Source of the DNA: Streptomyces sp. HUAS YS2
GTDB taxonomy: Bacteria; Actinomycetota; Actinomycetes; Streptomycetales; Streptomycetaceae
Reading direction: 5' to 3'
Assembly (NCBI RefSeq): GCF_033343995.1
Contig: NZ_CP137573.1
Coordinates: 6,667,001-6,731,000, forward strand
Length of the DNA stretch: 64,000 nt
Shown here: one piece after another, positions 51,410 through 60,482 of the stretch
Layout of the letters: the number at the start of each line of letters is the position of its first letter
How positions within the stretch are numbered: position 1 is the stretch's first letter
The notes under the pieces: generated by a model
What the model was told of the DNA's origin: nothing
The model's input: the letters and a program-made list of their open reading frames with translations, nothing else
Databases searched by the model: none
Position numbers and translations under genes: made by a program

Positions 51410-52213
51410 TCAGTGACCGGCCACCGACCGCCGCGCCACGGGGAAGTCGAAGAAGGTGCTCGGGAACGGCTCCGGCTTGAACGTGAAGTGCCACCACTCC
51501 TCTGGCAGGTTCACGAAGCCCTGCGCCACCAGCGTCGCCTTCAGCTTCTGCCGGTTGGCCCGCTGCTCGCCCTGGATCCGCGGGTCGTCGGTGTGCGACA
51601 GCGTGTCGAAGCAGTCGTACCCGGTCCCCATGTCCACGGAGTTGTCGGGGAACCGCTCCGCCTGCGGCGCGTAACAGGCGACCTGCGGCTCACCGGGCAC
51701 GTACGGTCGAGTGGGAGCGGCCGGCAACCGCACGATGGTCAGATCGACGGTGGAGCCACGGCTGTGCCCGGACTTCTCGGCGATGTACCCGTCCGCGAAC
51801 AAACGCGACTTGTCGACATGCGGATAGAACTCCTCCTTCATCGACTCGTCGTCCAAGTCCTGGGCCCAGCGTACGAAGTGATCGACGGCCCGCTGAGGCC
51901 GATAGCAGTCGTACACCTTGAGCGAGTACCCCTCCGCCCGCAGCGCGGTCTGCGCCCGCCGCAGCCCCTCGGCCGCAGAACGAGTGAGGATGCACAAGGG
52001 CTGCCGGTACCCGTCGACGGGCTCGCCCACGAAGTTGTGCGGGGTGGTGTAGCGCATTTCCTGAATGATCGTCGGGTCGACGGAGCTCAGCGCCACGAAC
52101 TCCTGCGGAGCCTTGGGCTCGGGCGTCGCCTGCGCCGCCGGCGCGGTGGCGGCGAGCAGACCGGCGGCGGCGAACACACCCAGGGCACGGAAAGCGGAAG
52201 CAAGTCCAGTCAT
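51410..52213 (-). CDS. Secreted VanX-like D-Ala-D-Ala dipeptidase (M15D)
   Basis: A 267-residue exported peptidase. The signal peptide is GVFAAAGLLAATAPAAQAT. The M15D zinc ligands are His150 and Asp157 (SGHSRGSTVDLT) and His242, with Glu239 as base (EEWWHF); Arg105 in YDCYRPQRAV matches the substrate-binding Arg of VanX. Secreted relatives cut D-Ala-D-Ala or peptidoglycan fragments outside the cell; the cytoplasmic VanX resistance role needs vanH and vanA, which are absent here. The ATG at 52213 is six bases from a TAGACG -10 element (52225-52220), so the mRNA may be leaderless. Confidence 0.92.
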   Translation of the reverse strand: MTGLASAFRALGVFAAAGLLAATAPAAQATPEPKAPQEFVALSSVDPTIIQEMRYTTPHNFVGEPVDGYRQPLCILTRSAAEGLRRAQTALRAEGYSLKVYDCYRPQRAVDHFVRWAQDLDDESMKEEFYPHVDKSRLFADGYIAEKSGHSRGSTVDLTIVRLPAAPTRPYVPGEPQVACYAPQAERFPDNSVDMGTGYDCFDTLSHTDDPRIQGEQRANRQKLKATLVAQGFVNLPEEWWHFTFKPEPFPSTFFDFPVARRSVAGH

Positions 52214-52219
52214 GTGCAC

Positions 52220-52260
52220 CGTCTATCAGGTTCAGGAAGCAGGGGAAAGACGGCTACGGT
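52220..52260. promoter_or_regulatory. Divergent, overlapping leaderless promoters
   Basis: Plus strand: TTCAGG (52231-52236) and TACGGT (52255-52260), 18 bp apart, seven bases before GTG 52268. Minus strand: TAGACG (52225-52220), six bases before ATG 52213. Both genes lack a ribosome-binding sequence. Confidence 0.5.
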
Positions 52261-52267
52261 CCTGTAC

Positions 52268-52768
52268 GTGACCAAGGACTCGCACTGCTCCCACTGCGGC
52301 ACGGCATACCCCACCGACGCGAACTGGCCACGCACCTGCAGCGCCTGCGGCGCCGTGGCGTACCGCAACCCCTTGCCGGTGGCCGTCGCCCTGCTCCCCG
52401 CCAGAGACACAGCCGGCACCGGCCTCGTCGTCATCACCCGCACCATCGAACCGGCCCGAGGCTCCGTCGCCCTGCCGGGCGGCTTCATCGACCACGGCGA
52501 GGACTGGTGCGAAGCGGTGGTCCGCGAACTCCGTGAGGAAACCGGCATCGAAGCCCCGGCCGAAGACGTCCGCCTGGCCGACGCGATGAGCTCCCCGAAC
52601 CACCTCCTCCTCTTCGGCCTCCTCCCACCACGCGAGGCCGCGACGCTCCCACCCCCGGCCCCCACGAACGAGACGACAGGCTGGCACCTCCTCACGGAGC
52701 CGACGGACCTGGGCTTCCCCCTCCACACTGAGGCGGCGCGCAGATGGTTCGCAGGTGAGTACGGGTAA
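52268..52768 (+). CDS. Nudix hydrolase with N-terminal zinc ribbon
   Basis: A 166-residue protein. CSHCGTAYP and CSACGAVAYRNP (residues about 7-35) form a zinc ribbon. The Nudix box is GFIDHGEDWCEAVVRELREETGI, fully canonical (G-x5-E-x7-REUxEExGU). Family knowledge: hydrolyses nucleoside diphosphates linked to another moiety; the zinc ribbon resembles NADH pyrophosphatase but the length suggests a smaller relative. The GTG at 52268 matches the leaderless promoter at 52231-52260. Confidence 0.92.
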   Translation: MTKDSHCSHCGTAYPTDANWPRTCSACGAVAYRNPLPVAVALLPARDTAGTGLVVITRTIEPARGSVALPGGFIDHGEDWCEAVVRELREETGIEAPAEDVRLADAMSSPNHLLLFGLLPPREAATLPPPAPTNETTGWHLLTEPTDLGFPLHTEAARRWFAGEYG

Positions 52769-52950
52769 GCCCTCCACGCGGGGGGGGAGGAGACGAACGG
52801 GAGTGGGGGACGTGGAGGGGGTCGCGTTCGGGACGTGAAGCGTGATTCGTGGCGCGCGGGAAACGCTTCGCGCTCAAGGAACCCGAACGCGCCGTAAATC
52901 ATGCAGTCCCGAATGCGACCCCCGGAACGTCCCCCACGTCACCACCCACA

Positions 52951-53004
52951 CGCCCCGCCACCCACGAACGCCCCGCCACCCCCGAACGCCCCGCCACCCC
53001 CGAA
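52951..53004. repeat. Three perfect 18-bp tandem repeats
   Basis: CGCCCCGCCACCCNCGAA occurs at 52951-52968, 52969-52986 and 52987-53004, with one A/C difference in the first unit. It lies in the 254-bp gap between the Nudix and GH31 genes (convergent), just beyond the GH31 stop. No gene is visible here. Confidence 0.9.
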
Positions 53005-53022
53005 CGCTCGCACGCCCACCAC

Positions 53023-55404
53023 TCACGCAAGCCCCCGCACCCGCACAGAAAGGCCCCGCACCTCCTCGGTGCCGCCCTCCGTGACCCGCTCGACGACCAC
53101 ACGGCCGTCCACCAGACGAGTGGAATAGCGCTCGATCGCCGCCGCATCCCACCCGTCCCCCCGATCCCGCACGACCAGTCCACCCCCGGTCCGCCCCGCC
53201 GCCGGCGCCCACACCTCCAGCTCCAGCGCGCCGTCCTCCTCCCCCCGCACCGGCACCACTGCGCCCGCCCGCGCGAGCACCGGCACCCGCGACATCGGCG
53301 CATCCAGCAGCACCTGCCCCGGCCCCTCGTACGCCTGCTCCGTCACCGTGTCGTACCAGCGCCCCCGCGGCAGCCGCACCGCACGCCGGTCCGCGCCCGG
53401 CGCCAGCACCGGCGCGACCAGCAGCGCGTCGCCCAGCAGGAACGCGTCCTCGCAGTCCCGCAGCGCCCGGTCGTCCGGCGCGCCCCACCACACCGGCCGC
53501 ACGTACGGCGCCCCGGTCAGCCGGGCCAGCTGCGCCAGCGTCACGAAGTACGGCCGCATCCGCTCCCGCTCCACCAGCGCGGCCCGCGCGTGCTCCAGGA
53601 CCTCCGGCCCGAACTCCCACGGCTCCCGCCGCCCCGCGTCGATCGCCGCGTGCGTACGGAACAACGGCAGCCACGCCCCCAGCTGGAACCACCGCAGGAA
53701 CAGCTCGGGCGACGGCGACCCGTCGAACCCGCCCACGTCCGGCCCCGAGTACGGCACCCCGCACAGCCCGAGCCCGAGCACCAGGGACAACGAGGCCCGC
53801 AGCCCCGGCCACCCCGTCGACACGTCGCCCGACCAGGTCCCGCCGTACCGCTGCATCCCGGCCCACCCCGAGCGGGTGAACAAGAACGGCCGCTCGTCGG
53901 GGCGCAACCGTCGCAGCCCCTCGTACCCCGCCCGGGCCATGGTCAGCCCGTACACGTTGTGCGCCTCGCGGTGGTCCCCGCCCCGTCCCTCCAGCGCGTG
54001 CCGCGCCGACCGCGGCAGGGTCATGTCACCGAAGGGGGCGAACGACACCGGCTCGTTCATGTCGTGCCAGAACCCGGAGAACCCCTGCGCCAGCCGCTCC
54101 TCGTACAGCCCGCCCCACCACTCCCGCGCCCCGGCGTCCGTGAAGTCCGGATAGGCGCACTCACCGGGCCACACCACCCCGCGCACCTCCTGCCCCCGCG
54201 GATCGCGCACGAACGCCCCGGCCGCGACCCCGGAGTCGTACACGGCGTCCCCGGCCTCCGCCTTCACCCCCGGATCGACGATCGACACCAGACGCACGCC
54301 CTCCTCCCGCAGCTCGGCCGCGAGCCCCGGAAGGTCGGGGAACCGCTCCCGGTCCACGGTGAACACCCGGTGCTCGTCGTAGTGGTCGATGTCCAGGTGC
54401 ACGGCCGACAGCGGCAGCCCCCGCTCCCGGTACCCGGCCACCACCCGCCGGACCTCCCGCTCGCTGCCGAACCCCCAGCGCGCGTGCTGCGGCCCCAGCG
54501 CCCAGGCCGGCGGCAGCGCCGGGGCCCCGGTCAGCGCGGCCCAGCCGTGCAGCACCCGCGCGGGCGTGCCGACCACGACCCAGCAGCGCAGCGGCCCCCC
54601 GGACATCCGGACCTCGCTCGTGCCCGGCCGGTCGTGACCGGAGCCCGCCCCCTCCTCGCCCTCGGCGACGGTGACCCGCCCGTCCCAGGAGTTGTCGTGA
54701 AAAGCGAGATGCGTCCCCGCGTCGGAGACGACGACCTGCACCGGCATGGTGATGTAGAGCGGATCGTCACCGGTCGAGAACCCGCCCTTGGGGTCCGTGT
54801 TCCAGAGCCGGTACGTACCGTTCCGCAGGCGTGGCCCGGACGCCCGCCCGCCGAGACCGAAGAACCGCGCGTCCGCCGGCACCTCGCTCCGCTGCACCCA
54901 ACGGGCGGGCCCGCCCGCCACCGGCTCCCACCAGCGCGGCGGCAGATCCCGGCGCAGTAAAACACCACCCGGGGTGCGGACCTCCACGGCGCCGTGGCGG
55001 GACACGGCGACCGTCACCCGCTCCGACACCACCCGCCAGCCGCCGTCCGTGTCCGGCTCCAGCACGGCCCGCGCGTCCGGCTCCGGCGGCTCCCCGGCCA
55101 GCGCGTACGAGGGAAGCGGCTCGGCCCCGTCCCACCCCCAGAACACCGTGCCGCCGACCGACACGCTCACCCGCAGCTCGGACCGGGCGAACCGGACGAT
55201 CCCACCGCCCGGCAACGGCTCGGCCTCCCCGACCGGCCCCGGCACCCTCGCCCGCTCCGCCCCGCGGGCCGGCAGACCCCACGCGTCCGTACGCCGCCGC
55301 CGCAACGCCGCACGCAACCCCTGCAACCCCCGCACCGCACCCAACACCCGTACCGACCGCACCGACCGCCCCACGTCCCGCCCCAGCCCACGATCACCGT
55401 TCAT
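53023..55404 (-). CDS. Glycoside hydrolase family 31 (alpha-glucosidase-like)
   Basis: A 793-residue GH31 enzyme. The N-terminal beta domain (about 30-250) has RFFGLGGRASGPRLRNGTYRLWNTDP. The barrel carries PPAWALGPQHARWGFGSEREVRRVVAGYRERGLPLSAVHLDIDHYDEHRVFTVD, the nucleophile Asp448 in FWHDMNEP, and the acid/base Asp527 in TWSGDVSTGW. The C-terminal beta domains complete the fold. No signal peptide is visible, so it is probably intracellular. Likely hydrolyses alpha-linked glucosides; alpha-xylosidase activity cannot be excluded. The ATG at 55404 has AGGGTG seven bases upstream. Confidence 0.93.
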   Translation of the reverse strand: MNGDRGLGRDVGRSVRSVRVLGAVRGLQGLRAALRRRRTDAWGLPARGAERARVPGPVGEAEPLPGGGIVRFARSELRVSVSVGGTVFWGWDGAEPLPSYALAGEPPEPDARAVLEPDTDGGWRVVSERVTVAVSRHGAVEVRTPGGVLLRRDLPPRWWEPVAGGPARWVQRSEVPADARFFGLGGRASGPRLRNGTYRLWNTDPKGGFSTGDDPLYITMPVQVVVSDAGTHLAFHDNSWDGRVTVAEGEEGAGSGHDRPGTSEVRMSGGPLRCWVVVGTPARVLHGWAALTGAPALPPAWALGPQHARWGFGSEREVRRVVAGYRERGLPLSAVHLDIDHYDEHRVFTVDRERFPDLPGLAAELREEGVRLVSIVDPGVKAEAGDAVYDSGVAAGAFVRDPRGQEVRGVVWPGECAYPDFTDAGAREWWGGLYEERLAQGFSGFWHDMNEPVSFAPFGDMTLPRSARHALEGRGGDHREAHNVYGLTMARAGYEGLRRLRPDERPFLFTRSGWAGMQRYGGTWSGDVSTGWPGLRASLSLVLGLGLCGVPYSGPDVGGFDGSPSPELFLRWFQLGAWLPLFRTHAAIDAGRREPWEFGPEVLEHARAALVERERMRPYFVTLAQLARLTGAPYVRPVWWGAPDDRALRDCEDAFLLGDALLVAPVLAPGADRRAVRLPRGRWYDTVTEQAYEGPGQVLLDAPMSRVPVLARAGAVVPVRGEEDGALELEVWAPAAGRTGGGLVVRDRGDGWDAAAIERYSTRLVDGRVVVERVTEGGTEEVRGLSVRVRGLA

Positions 55405-55620
55405 GACGGTCACCCTGCCACCCGGCAAGCGCTCGGAGAGGTTCGTTCAACTGCCGTTCACCCGTGGTGGGAGCACATATTCAACCGCCGGACCATGGGC
55501 GGGGAACCCTGGTGCGAAAGACGATCACATGGCATCGTCCCTGTCAGCCGCGTCACGCGCACACCCCAGCACGTGCGCGGACCACGCAGACCCCGCGTAG
55601 GAGCCAGGGAGCCGCCCCAA
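55405..55620. other. Divergent promoter interval between the GH31 and aacS genes
   Basis: 216 bp with no supportable gene. CATATT near 55479-55484 is a possible -10 for aacS. A 23-codon frame from ATG 55530 has no ribosome-binding sequence and is not called. Confidence 0.5.
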
Positions 55621-57588
55621 ATGACGTCATCGCAGACCGAGCCGCTGTGGCAGCCGGACCAGGACCGCATCGACTCCGCAGCGGTCACCCGCTTTCAGGC
55701 CTGGGCCGCCGAACGCTTCGGCGCCCCCGCCGACGGTGGCTACCCGGCCCTGCACGCGTGGTCCGTCGCCGAGCTGGAGACGTTCTGGCAGGCCCTGGCC
55801 GAGTGGTTCGACATCCGCTTCTCGACCCCGTACGAGCGGGTCCTCGGCGACCGTGACATGCCCGGCGCCCACTGGTTCCCCGGAGCCACCCTCAACTACG
55901 CCGAGCACGCCCTGCGCACCGCCGACGAGCGCCCCGACGACACGGCACTCCTCCATGTGGACGAGACGCATGAGCCGGTGCCGGTGACCTGGGCCGAACT
56001 CCGCCGCCAGGTCGGCTCCCTCGCCGCCGAACTCCGCGCCCTCGGCGTACGCCCGGGAGACCGGGTCAGCGGCTACCTGCCCAACATCCCGCAGGCCGTC
56101 ACCGCCCTCCTGGCCACGGCCTCGGTCGGCGCGGTGTGGACCTCCTGCGCCCCGGACTTCGGCGCCCGCAGCGTGCTCGACCGCTTCCAGCAGGTCGAAC
56201 CGGTCGTCCTCTTCACGGTGGACGGCTACCGGTACGGCGGCAAGGAGCACGACCGCCGGGACACGGTCGCGGAGCTCCGCGCGGAGCTGCCGACGCTGCG
56301 GGCGGTCGTGCACATCCCGCTGCTCGGCACGGCGGCCCCGGAAGGCGCCCTGGAGTGGCAGGACCTGGTGTCGGGCGACGCCGAGCCGGTCTTCGAGCAG
56401 GTCGGCTTCGCCCACCCGCTCTGGATCCTCTACTCCTCCGGCACGACGGGCCTGCCGAAGGCGATCGTCCAGTCGCAGGGCGGCATTCTCGTCGAGCACT
56501 ACAAGCAGCTCGGTCTGCACTGTGACCTCGGCCCCGAGGACGTGTTCTTCTGGTACACCTCCACCGGCTGGATGATGTGGAACTTCCTCGTCTCCGGTCT
56601 GCTCACCGGCACCACGGTGGTCGTGTACGACGGCAGCCCCGGTTACCCAGACACCGCCGCCCAGTGGCGGATCGCGGAGCGCACCGGCGCGACGCTCTAC
56701 GGCACGTCCGCCGCGTACGTCATGGCGTGCGCGAAGGCGGACGTCCACCCGGGCCGGGACTTCGACCTCTCGCGCGTGAAGTGCGTGGCCACCACCGGTT
56801 CCCCGCTCCCGCCCGACGGCTTCCGCTGGCTCCACGACGAGGTCCGCGACGACCTGTGGATCGCCTCGGTCAGCGGCGGCACGGACGTCTGCTCCTGCTT
56901 CGCGGGCGCGGTCCCGACGCTCCCCGTCCACATCGGCGAACTGCAGGCCGCCTGCCTGGGCACCGACCTCCAGTCCTGGGACCCGGCCGGCAAGCCGCTC
57001 GTCGGCGAGGTCGGCGAGCTGGTCGTCACCAACCCCATGCCCTCGATGCCGATCCACTTCTGGAACGACCCCGACGGCAGCCGCTACCGGGACAGCTACT
57101 TCGACATGTACCCGGGCGTCTGGCGCCACGGCGACTGGATCACGATCACCGACCACGGCTCGGTCGTCATCCACGGCCGCTCGGACTCGACGCTGAACCG
57201 GCAGGGCGTCCGCATGGGCAGCGCCGACATCTACGAGGCCGTCGAACGCCTGCCGGAGATCCGCGAGTCCCTCGTCATCGGCCTGGAGGAGCCGGACGGC
57301 GGCTACTGGATGCCGCTCTTCGTGCACCTGGCGGACGGCGCGACCCTGGACGACGCACTCGTCGCCCGCATCAAGCAGACCCTGCGCACCGAACTCTCCC
57401 CGCGCCACGTCCCCGACGACATCATCGAGGTCCCGGCCGTCCCGCACACCCTCACCGGCAAGCGCCTGGAGGTCCCGGTCAAGCGCCTCCTCCAGGGCAC
57501 CCCGATGTCCAAGGCGGTGAACCCGGGCTCGGTGGACAACGTCGAGCTCCTCACCTTCTACACACAGCTGAAGCGCCCCCAGCACTGA
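55621..57588 (+). CDS. aacS: Acetoacetyl-CoA synthetase
   Basis: A 655-residue ANL ligase of full AACS length: YSSGTTGLPKAIVQSQGG (P-loop), YTSTGWMMWNFLVSGLLTGTTVVVYDG, TTGSPLPPDGFRWLHDEV, SVSGGTDVCSCFAGA, then GDWITITDHGSVVIHGRSDSTLNRQGVRMGSADIYE and the C-terminal catalytic Lys in LTGKRLEVPVKR. The N-terminal lead (HWFPGATLNYAEH) is characteristic of AACS/ACS. Reaction: acetoacetate + ATP + CoA to acetoacetyl-CoA. AGGGAG precedes the ATG at 55621. Confidence 0.95.
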   Translation: MTSSQTEPLWQPDQDRIDSAAVTRFQAWAAERFGAPADGGYPALHAWSVAELETFWQALAEWFDIRFSTPYERVLGDRDMPGAHWFPGATLNYAEHALRTADERPDDTALLHVDETHEPVPVTWAELRRQVGSLAAELRALGVRPGDRVSGYLPNIPQAVTALLATASVGAVWTSCAPDFGARSVLDRFQQVEPVVLFTVDGYRYGGKEHDRRDTVAELRAELPTLRAVVHIPLLGTAAPEGALEWQDLVSGDAEPVFEQVGFAHPLWILYSSGTTGLPKAIVQSQGGILVEHYKQLGLHCDLGPEDVFFWYTSTGWMMWNFLVSGLLTGTTVVVYDGSPGYPDTAAQWRIAERTGATLYGTSAAYVMACAKADVHPGRDFDLSRVKCVATTGSPLPPDGFRWLHDEVRDDLWIASVSGGTDVCSCFAGAVPTLPVHIGELQAACLGTDLQSWDPAGKPLVGEVGELVVTNPMPSMPIHFWNDPDGSRYRDSYFDMYPGVWRHGDWITITDHGSVVIHGRSDSTLNRQGVRMGSADIYEAVERLPEIRESLVIGLEEPDGGYWMPLFVHLADGATLDDALVARIKQTLRTELSPRHVPDDIIEVPAVPHTLTGKRLEVPVKRLLQGTPMSKAVNPGSVDNVELLTFYTQLKRPQH

Positions 57589-57623
57589 CGGATGCGCACG
57601 CCGGCTCTCCCGATGGTCACTGT

Positions 57624-57654
57624 CAGTGCTCACGATTACGGTGAGTGAGCACTG
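57624..57654. promoter_or_regulatory. 10-bp inverted repeat straddling a -10 element
   Basis: CAGTGCTCAC (57624-57633) and GTGAGCACTG (57645-57654) are perfect arms with an 11-bp spacer containing TACGGT (57637-57642), a good -10. A repressor bound here would block transcription of the gene at 57687. Confidence 0.75.
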
Positions 57655-57686
57655 ATCGGCAGGTACGCCGCGACCAAGGGGGAGCC

Positions 57687-58643
57687 ATGCGCACGACACG
57701 AAGCACCAAGCCCACCAAGGCAGGAAAGCCGGGCAGGGGAAAGAACAAGCGCCCGTCCGCGCCCGCATCACTCCGCCGCACCCTCCGCCGAGAGACGGCC
57801 CGCACCGTCGGCCTCCTCGTCGACACCGAGGACTTCGCGACCATGGGCAGCCGCTACCCCGGCTTCGCCTTCGACGACCACCCCGCCTACCTCCACCAGG
57901 TCGAGAGCCTCCTCAAGGCCCTCGCGGCCGAGGGCGGCCACACCACCGTCGGGCTCTTCGACCCGGAGGAGTACGCGGACTACTGCACCGACACCGGACT
58001 AGACCCCGACAGCCCGGCCTCCCGCAGCCGCTACACCGCCGAAATGATCGCCACGGGTGCCCGCGTGGCGTACACCGGCCAGCCCATGAGCGAGCTGGTC
58101 CCCATCCTCGTCGACACGGCCGTCCGCCAGGCGACGCAGGAGTACGCCGGACTGCTACTCGCCGACGCGGGGGAGTGCGCCGAATGCGGCAAGCACATCG
58201 GCCGCGCCGCGTACACGCGGGCCGTCCTGCTCCTGCAACGACTCCTCGAAGCAGCGGGACCCGGCACCCATCACCTCGTCTGCAGCATCCCCGCCGCCGA
58301 CGAGACCCTGCTCGCCGTCCTCCACACCGAGACCCGGGCCGCCCAGCCCGTCCCACTCGCCGCCGGCGGCCCCGGCGCCGAGTTCGTCACCGTCCTCGCC
58401 GCCGGCATCGCGCTCCAGGGACCCGGGGGACTGGTCCTGCGCACCCTCCGCCCCGGCGCCCGCGACCGGCTCCACGGCTGGCGGCTCGACCACGGCAGCC
58501 TGCAGCCGCTCACCGAGGCGGAGGTCTTCAACGCCTACTGCACCGACGCGGAGACCGGCGAACCCCTCGCACCCGAACCCCACGTCGACTACCGCGCCGG
58601 CTTCGACGTCAGCCCCGAGACCCCCTGGCCGGACCACCACTGA
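57687..58643 (+). CDS. Hypothetical protein with basic N-terminus
   Basis: A 318-residue soluble protein. The first 40 residues are Lys/Arg/Pro rich (TKAGKPGRGKNKRPSAPASLRRTLRRE), then an alpha/beta-looking body (VGLLVDTEDFATMGSRYPGFAFDDHPAYLHQVESLLKALAAEGGHTTVGLFDPEEYADYC) with a CAECGKH motif near residue 165 that could bind metal. The family is unknown to me. The strong operator upstream suggests tightly controlled expression. AAGGGGGAG precedes the ATG. Confidence 0.8.
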   Translation: MRTTRSTKPTKAGKPGRGKNKRPSAPASLRRTLRRETARTVGLLVDTEDFATMGSRYPGFAFDDHPAYLHQVESLLKALAAEGGHTTVGLFDPEEYADYCTDTGLDPDSPASRSRYTAEMIATGARVAYTGQPMSELVPILVDTAVRQATQEYAGLLLADAGECAECGKHIGRAAYTRAVLLLQRLLEAAGPGTHHLVCSIPAADETLLAVLHTETRAAQPVPLAAGGPGAEFVTVLAAGIALQGPGGLVLRTLRPGARDRLHGWRLDHGSLQPLTEAEVFNAYCTDAETGEPLAPEPHVDYRAGFDVSPETPWPDHH

Positions 58644-58659
58644 CAGAAGAAAGAAAGGA

Positions 58660-58694
58660 AGGGCCTCCCCGCCACGCCGTGGCGAGGAGGCCCT
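58660..58694. terminator. Bidirectional terminator before ptsI
   Basis: A long stem: AGGGCCTCC (58660-58668) with GGAGGCCCT (58686-58694), enclosing CGCCAC-GCC-GTGGCG. Shared by two convergent genes. Confidence 0.93.
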
Positions 58695-58728
58695 GACACC
58701 CGGAACCGCGTGTACGGCCCCGACCGCG

Positions 58729-60399
58729 TCACTCCCCGGACAGCACCGCCTGCGCGGCGACCCGCGCCTCCTCGGCGGAGTCCGCCGCGCGGGCCGCGGC
58801 CGCCGCACGCTCGCACTGCGCCAGCGTGTACTTCGCCAGCGTCGCCCGCACGTAGGGAATCGACGCCGCACCCATCGACAGGGAGGTGACGCCCAGACCC
58901 GTCAGCACACACGCCAGCAGCGGATCCGACGCGGCCTCACCGCACACACCGCAGCTCTTGCCCTCGGCCTTCGCGGCCTCCGCGGACAGCGCCACGAGGT
59001 CGAGCAGCGCCGGCTGCCACGGGTCCTGCAGCCGCGACACCGCGCCGACCTGCCGGTCGGCGGCGAAGGTGTACTGCGCGAGGTCGTTGGTCCCCAGCGA
59101 CAGGAACTCGACCTCCTGCAGGATCGAACGCGCCCGCAGCGCGGCGGAGGGAATCTCCACCATCGCGCCGAACTTCGCCCGCAGCCCCGCCGCGCGGCAG
59201 GCGTCCGCGAACGCCTTGGCGTCCGCACGGTCCGCCACCATCGGCGCCATGACCTCGAGGTACACCGGCAGCCCCTCGGCCGCCTTCGCCAGCGCGGTCA
59301 GCTGTGTCCGGAGCACCTCGGGGTGGTCGAGCAGCGACCGCAGACCCCGCACGCCCAGCGCGGGATTGGGCTCGTCCGCCGGCGTCAGGAAGTCCAGCGG
59401 CTTGTCGGCGCCGGCATCGAGCACCCGCACGACGACGCGCCCCTCGGGAAACGCCTCCAGGACCTTCCGGTACGCCTCGTACTGCTTCTCCTCGGACGGC
59501 GCCTTCTGGCTGTCGTCCAGGAACAGGAACTCCGTACGGAACAGACCGACGCCTTCGGCGCCCGCCTCGACCGCCGCCGGCACGTCCGCGGGCCCGCCGA
59601 CGTTCGCCAGCAGCGGCACCTTGTGCCCGTCGGACGTCGCACCCGGACCGCTCGACGCGGCCAGCGCGGCCTTGCGCTCCGCGGCGGCCCGCTCGAGCCC
59701 CGCCCGCTTCTCGGCGCTCGGTTCGACGAAGATCTCGCCGGTGCTGCCGTCCACCGCGATCACGGTGCCCTCGGCCAGCTCACCGGCGCCCGGCAGTGCC
59801 ACGACCGCCGGCACACCCAGCGCCCGCGCGAGGATCGCGCTGTGGCTGGTCGGCCCGCCCTCCTCCGTGACGAACCCGAGCACCAGCGTCGGGTCGAGCA
59901 GCGCGGTGTCCGCGGGAGCCAGGTCCCGCGCGATCAGCACGTACGGCTCGTCACTGTCCGGCACGCCCGGCATCGGCACTCCGAGCAGGCGCGCCACGAT
60001 CCGGTTCCGCACGTCGTCGAGGTCGGCCACCCGGCCGGCCATGTACTCGCCCGCACCCGCGAGAAGCTCGCGGTAGTGCGAGAAGGCGTCGTAGATACCG
60101 CGCTCGGCCGTGCTGCCGACCGCGATACGACGGTCCACGTCCGCGATGAGCTCGGGGTCCTGGGCGATCATCGCCTGGGCCTCCAGCACATGCTGCGCCT
60201 CCCCGCCGGCCAGATTGCCGCGCGCGATCAGATCGGCCGCCACGGCCTCCACGGCCTGGCGGGCGCGCCCCTGTTCGCGTTCCGCCTCGTCCGCGGGAAT
60301 CTGCTTGGCCGGCGGCTCCAGCACCGCCGTGCCCATGTGCCGGACCTCGCCGATCGCCACCCCGTGGCTGACGCCGACGCCTCGCAGCGTTGTCTCCAT
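58729..60399 (-). CDS. ptsI: Phosphoenolpyruvate-protein phosphotransferase (PTS enzyme I)
   Basis: A 556-residue enzyme I. The N-terminal HPr-binding and phospho-His domain has GFVTEEGGPTSHSAILARALGVPAVV with the phosphorylated His186. The C-terminal PEP-binding barrel has GVGLFRTEFLFLD, ALGVRGLRSLLDHPEVLRTQL, EFLSLGTNDLAQYTFAADR and SCGVCGEAASDPLLACVL. Function: passes phosphate from PEP to HPr, starting the sugar PTS cascade. Second gene after crr (83 bp gap containing a hairpin). A GGTGAG sequence lies directly before the ATG at 60399. Confidence 0.97.
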   Translation of the reverse strand: METTLRGVGVSHGVAIGEVRHMGTAVLEPPAKQIPADEAEREQGRARQAVEAVAADLIARGNLAGGEAQHVLEAQAMIAQDPELIADVDRRIAVGSTAERGIYDAFSHYRELLAGAGEYMAGRVADLDDVRNRIVARLLGVPMPGVPDSDEPYVLIARDLAPADTALLDPTLVLGFVTEEGGPTSHSAILARALGVPAVVALPGAGELAEGTVIAVDGSTGEIFVEPSAEKRAGLERAAAERKAALAASSGPGATSDGHKVPLLANVGGPADVPAAVEAGAEGVGLFRTEFLFLDDSQKAPSEEKQYEAYRKVLEAFPEGRVVVRVLDAGADKPLDFLTPADEPNPALGVRGLRSLLDHPEVLRTQLTALAKAAEGLPVYLEVMAPMVADRADAKAFADACRAAGLRAKFGAMVEIPSAALRARSILQEVEFLSLGTNDLAQYTFAADRQVGAVSRLQDPWQPALLDLVALSAEAAKAEGKSCGVCGEAASDPLLACVLTGLGVTSLSMGAASIPYVRATLAKYTLAQCERAAAAARAADSAEEARVAAQAVLSGE

Positions 60400-60418
60400 C
60401 TCACCCGTCTCCGATAGA

Positions 60419-60439
60419 GCGGCGGCATCCGGCCGCCGC
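60419..60439 (-). promoter_or_regulatory. Hairpin in the crr-ptsI gap
   Basis: GCGGCGGC (60419-60426) and GCCGCCGC (60432-60439), 8-bp perfect stem, 5-nt loop, 20 bases before the ptsI start. It could attenuate ptsI or stabilise crr mRNA. Confidence 0.55.
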
Positions 60440-60482
60440 GATGAATGTCGTACGCGTGCTCGTCACGAGGACGAACCAGGCG

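Noticed and set aside
51410..52213. Glycopeptide resistance VanX
   Set aside because: It has a signal peptide and no vanH/vanA neighbours; more likely a secreted peptidoglycan dipeptidase.
52951..53004. CRISPR array
   Set aside because: Repeats are contiguous with no spacers and no cas genes are present.
55530..55600. A 23-codon frame before aacS
   Set aside because: No ribosome-binding site and nothing recognisable; left as intergenic.
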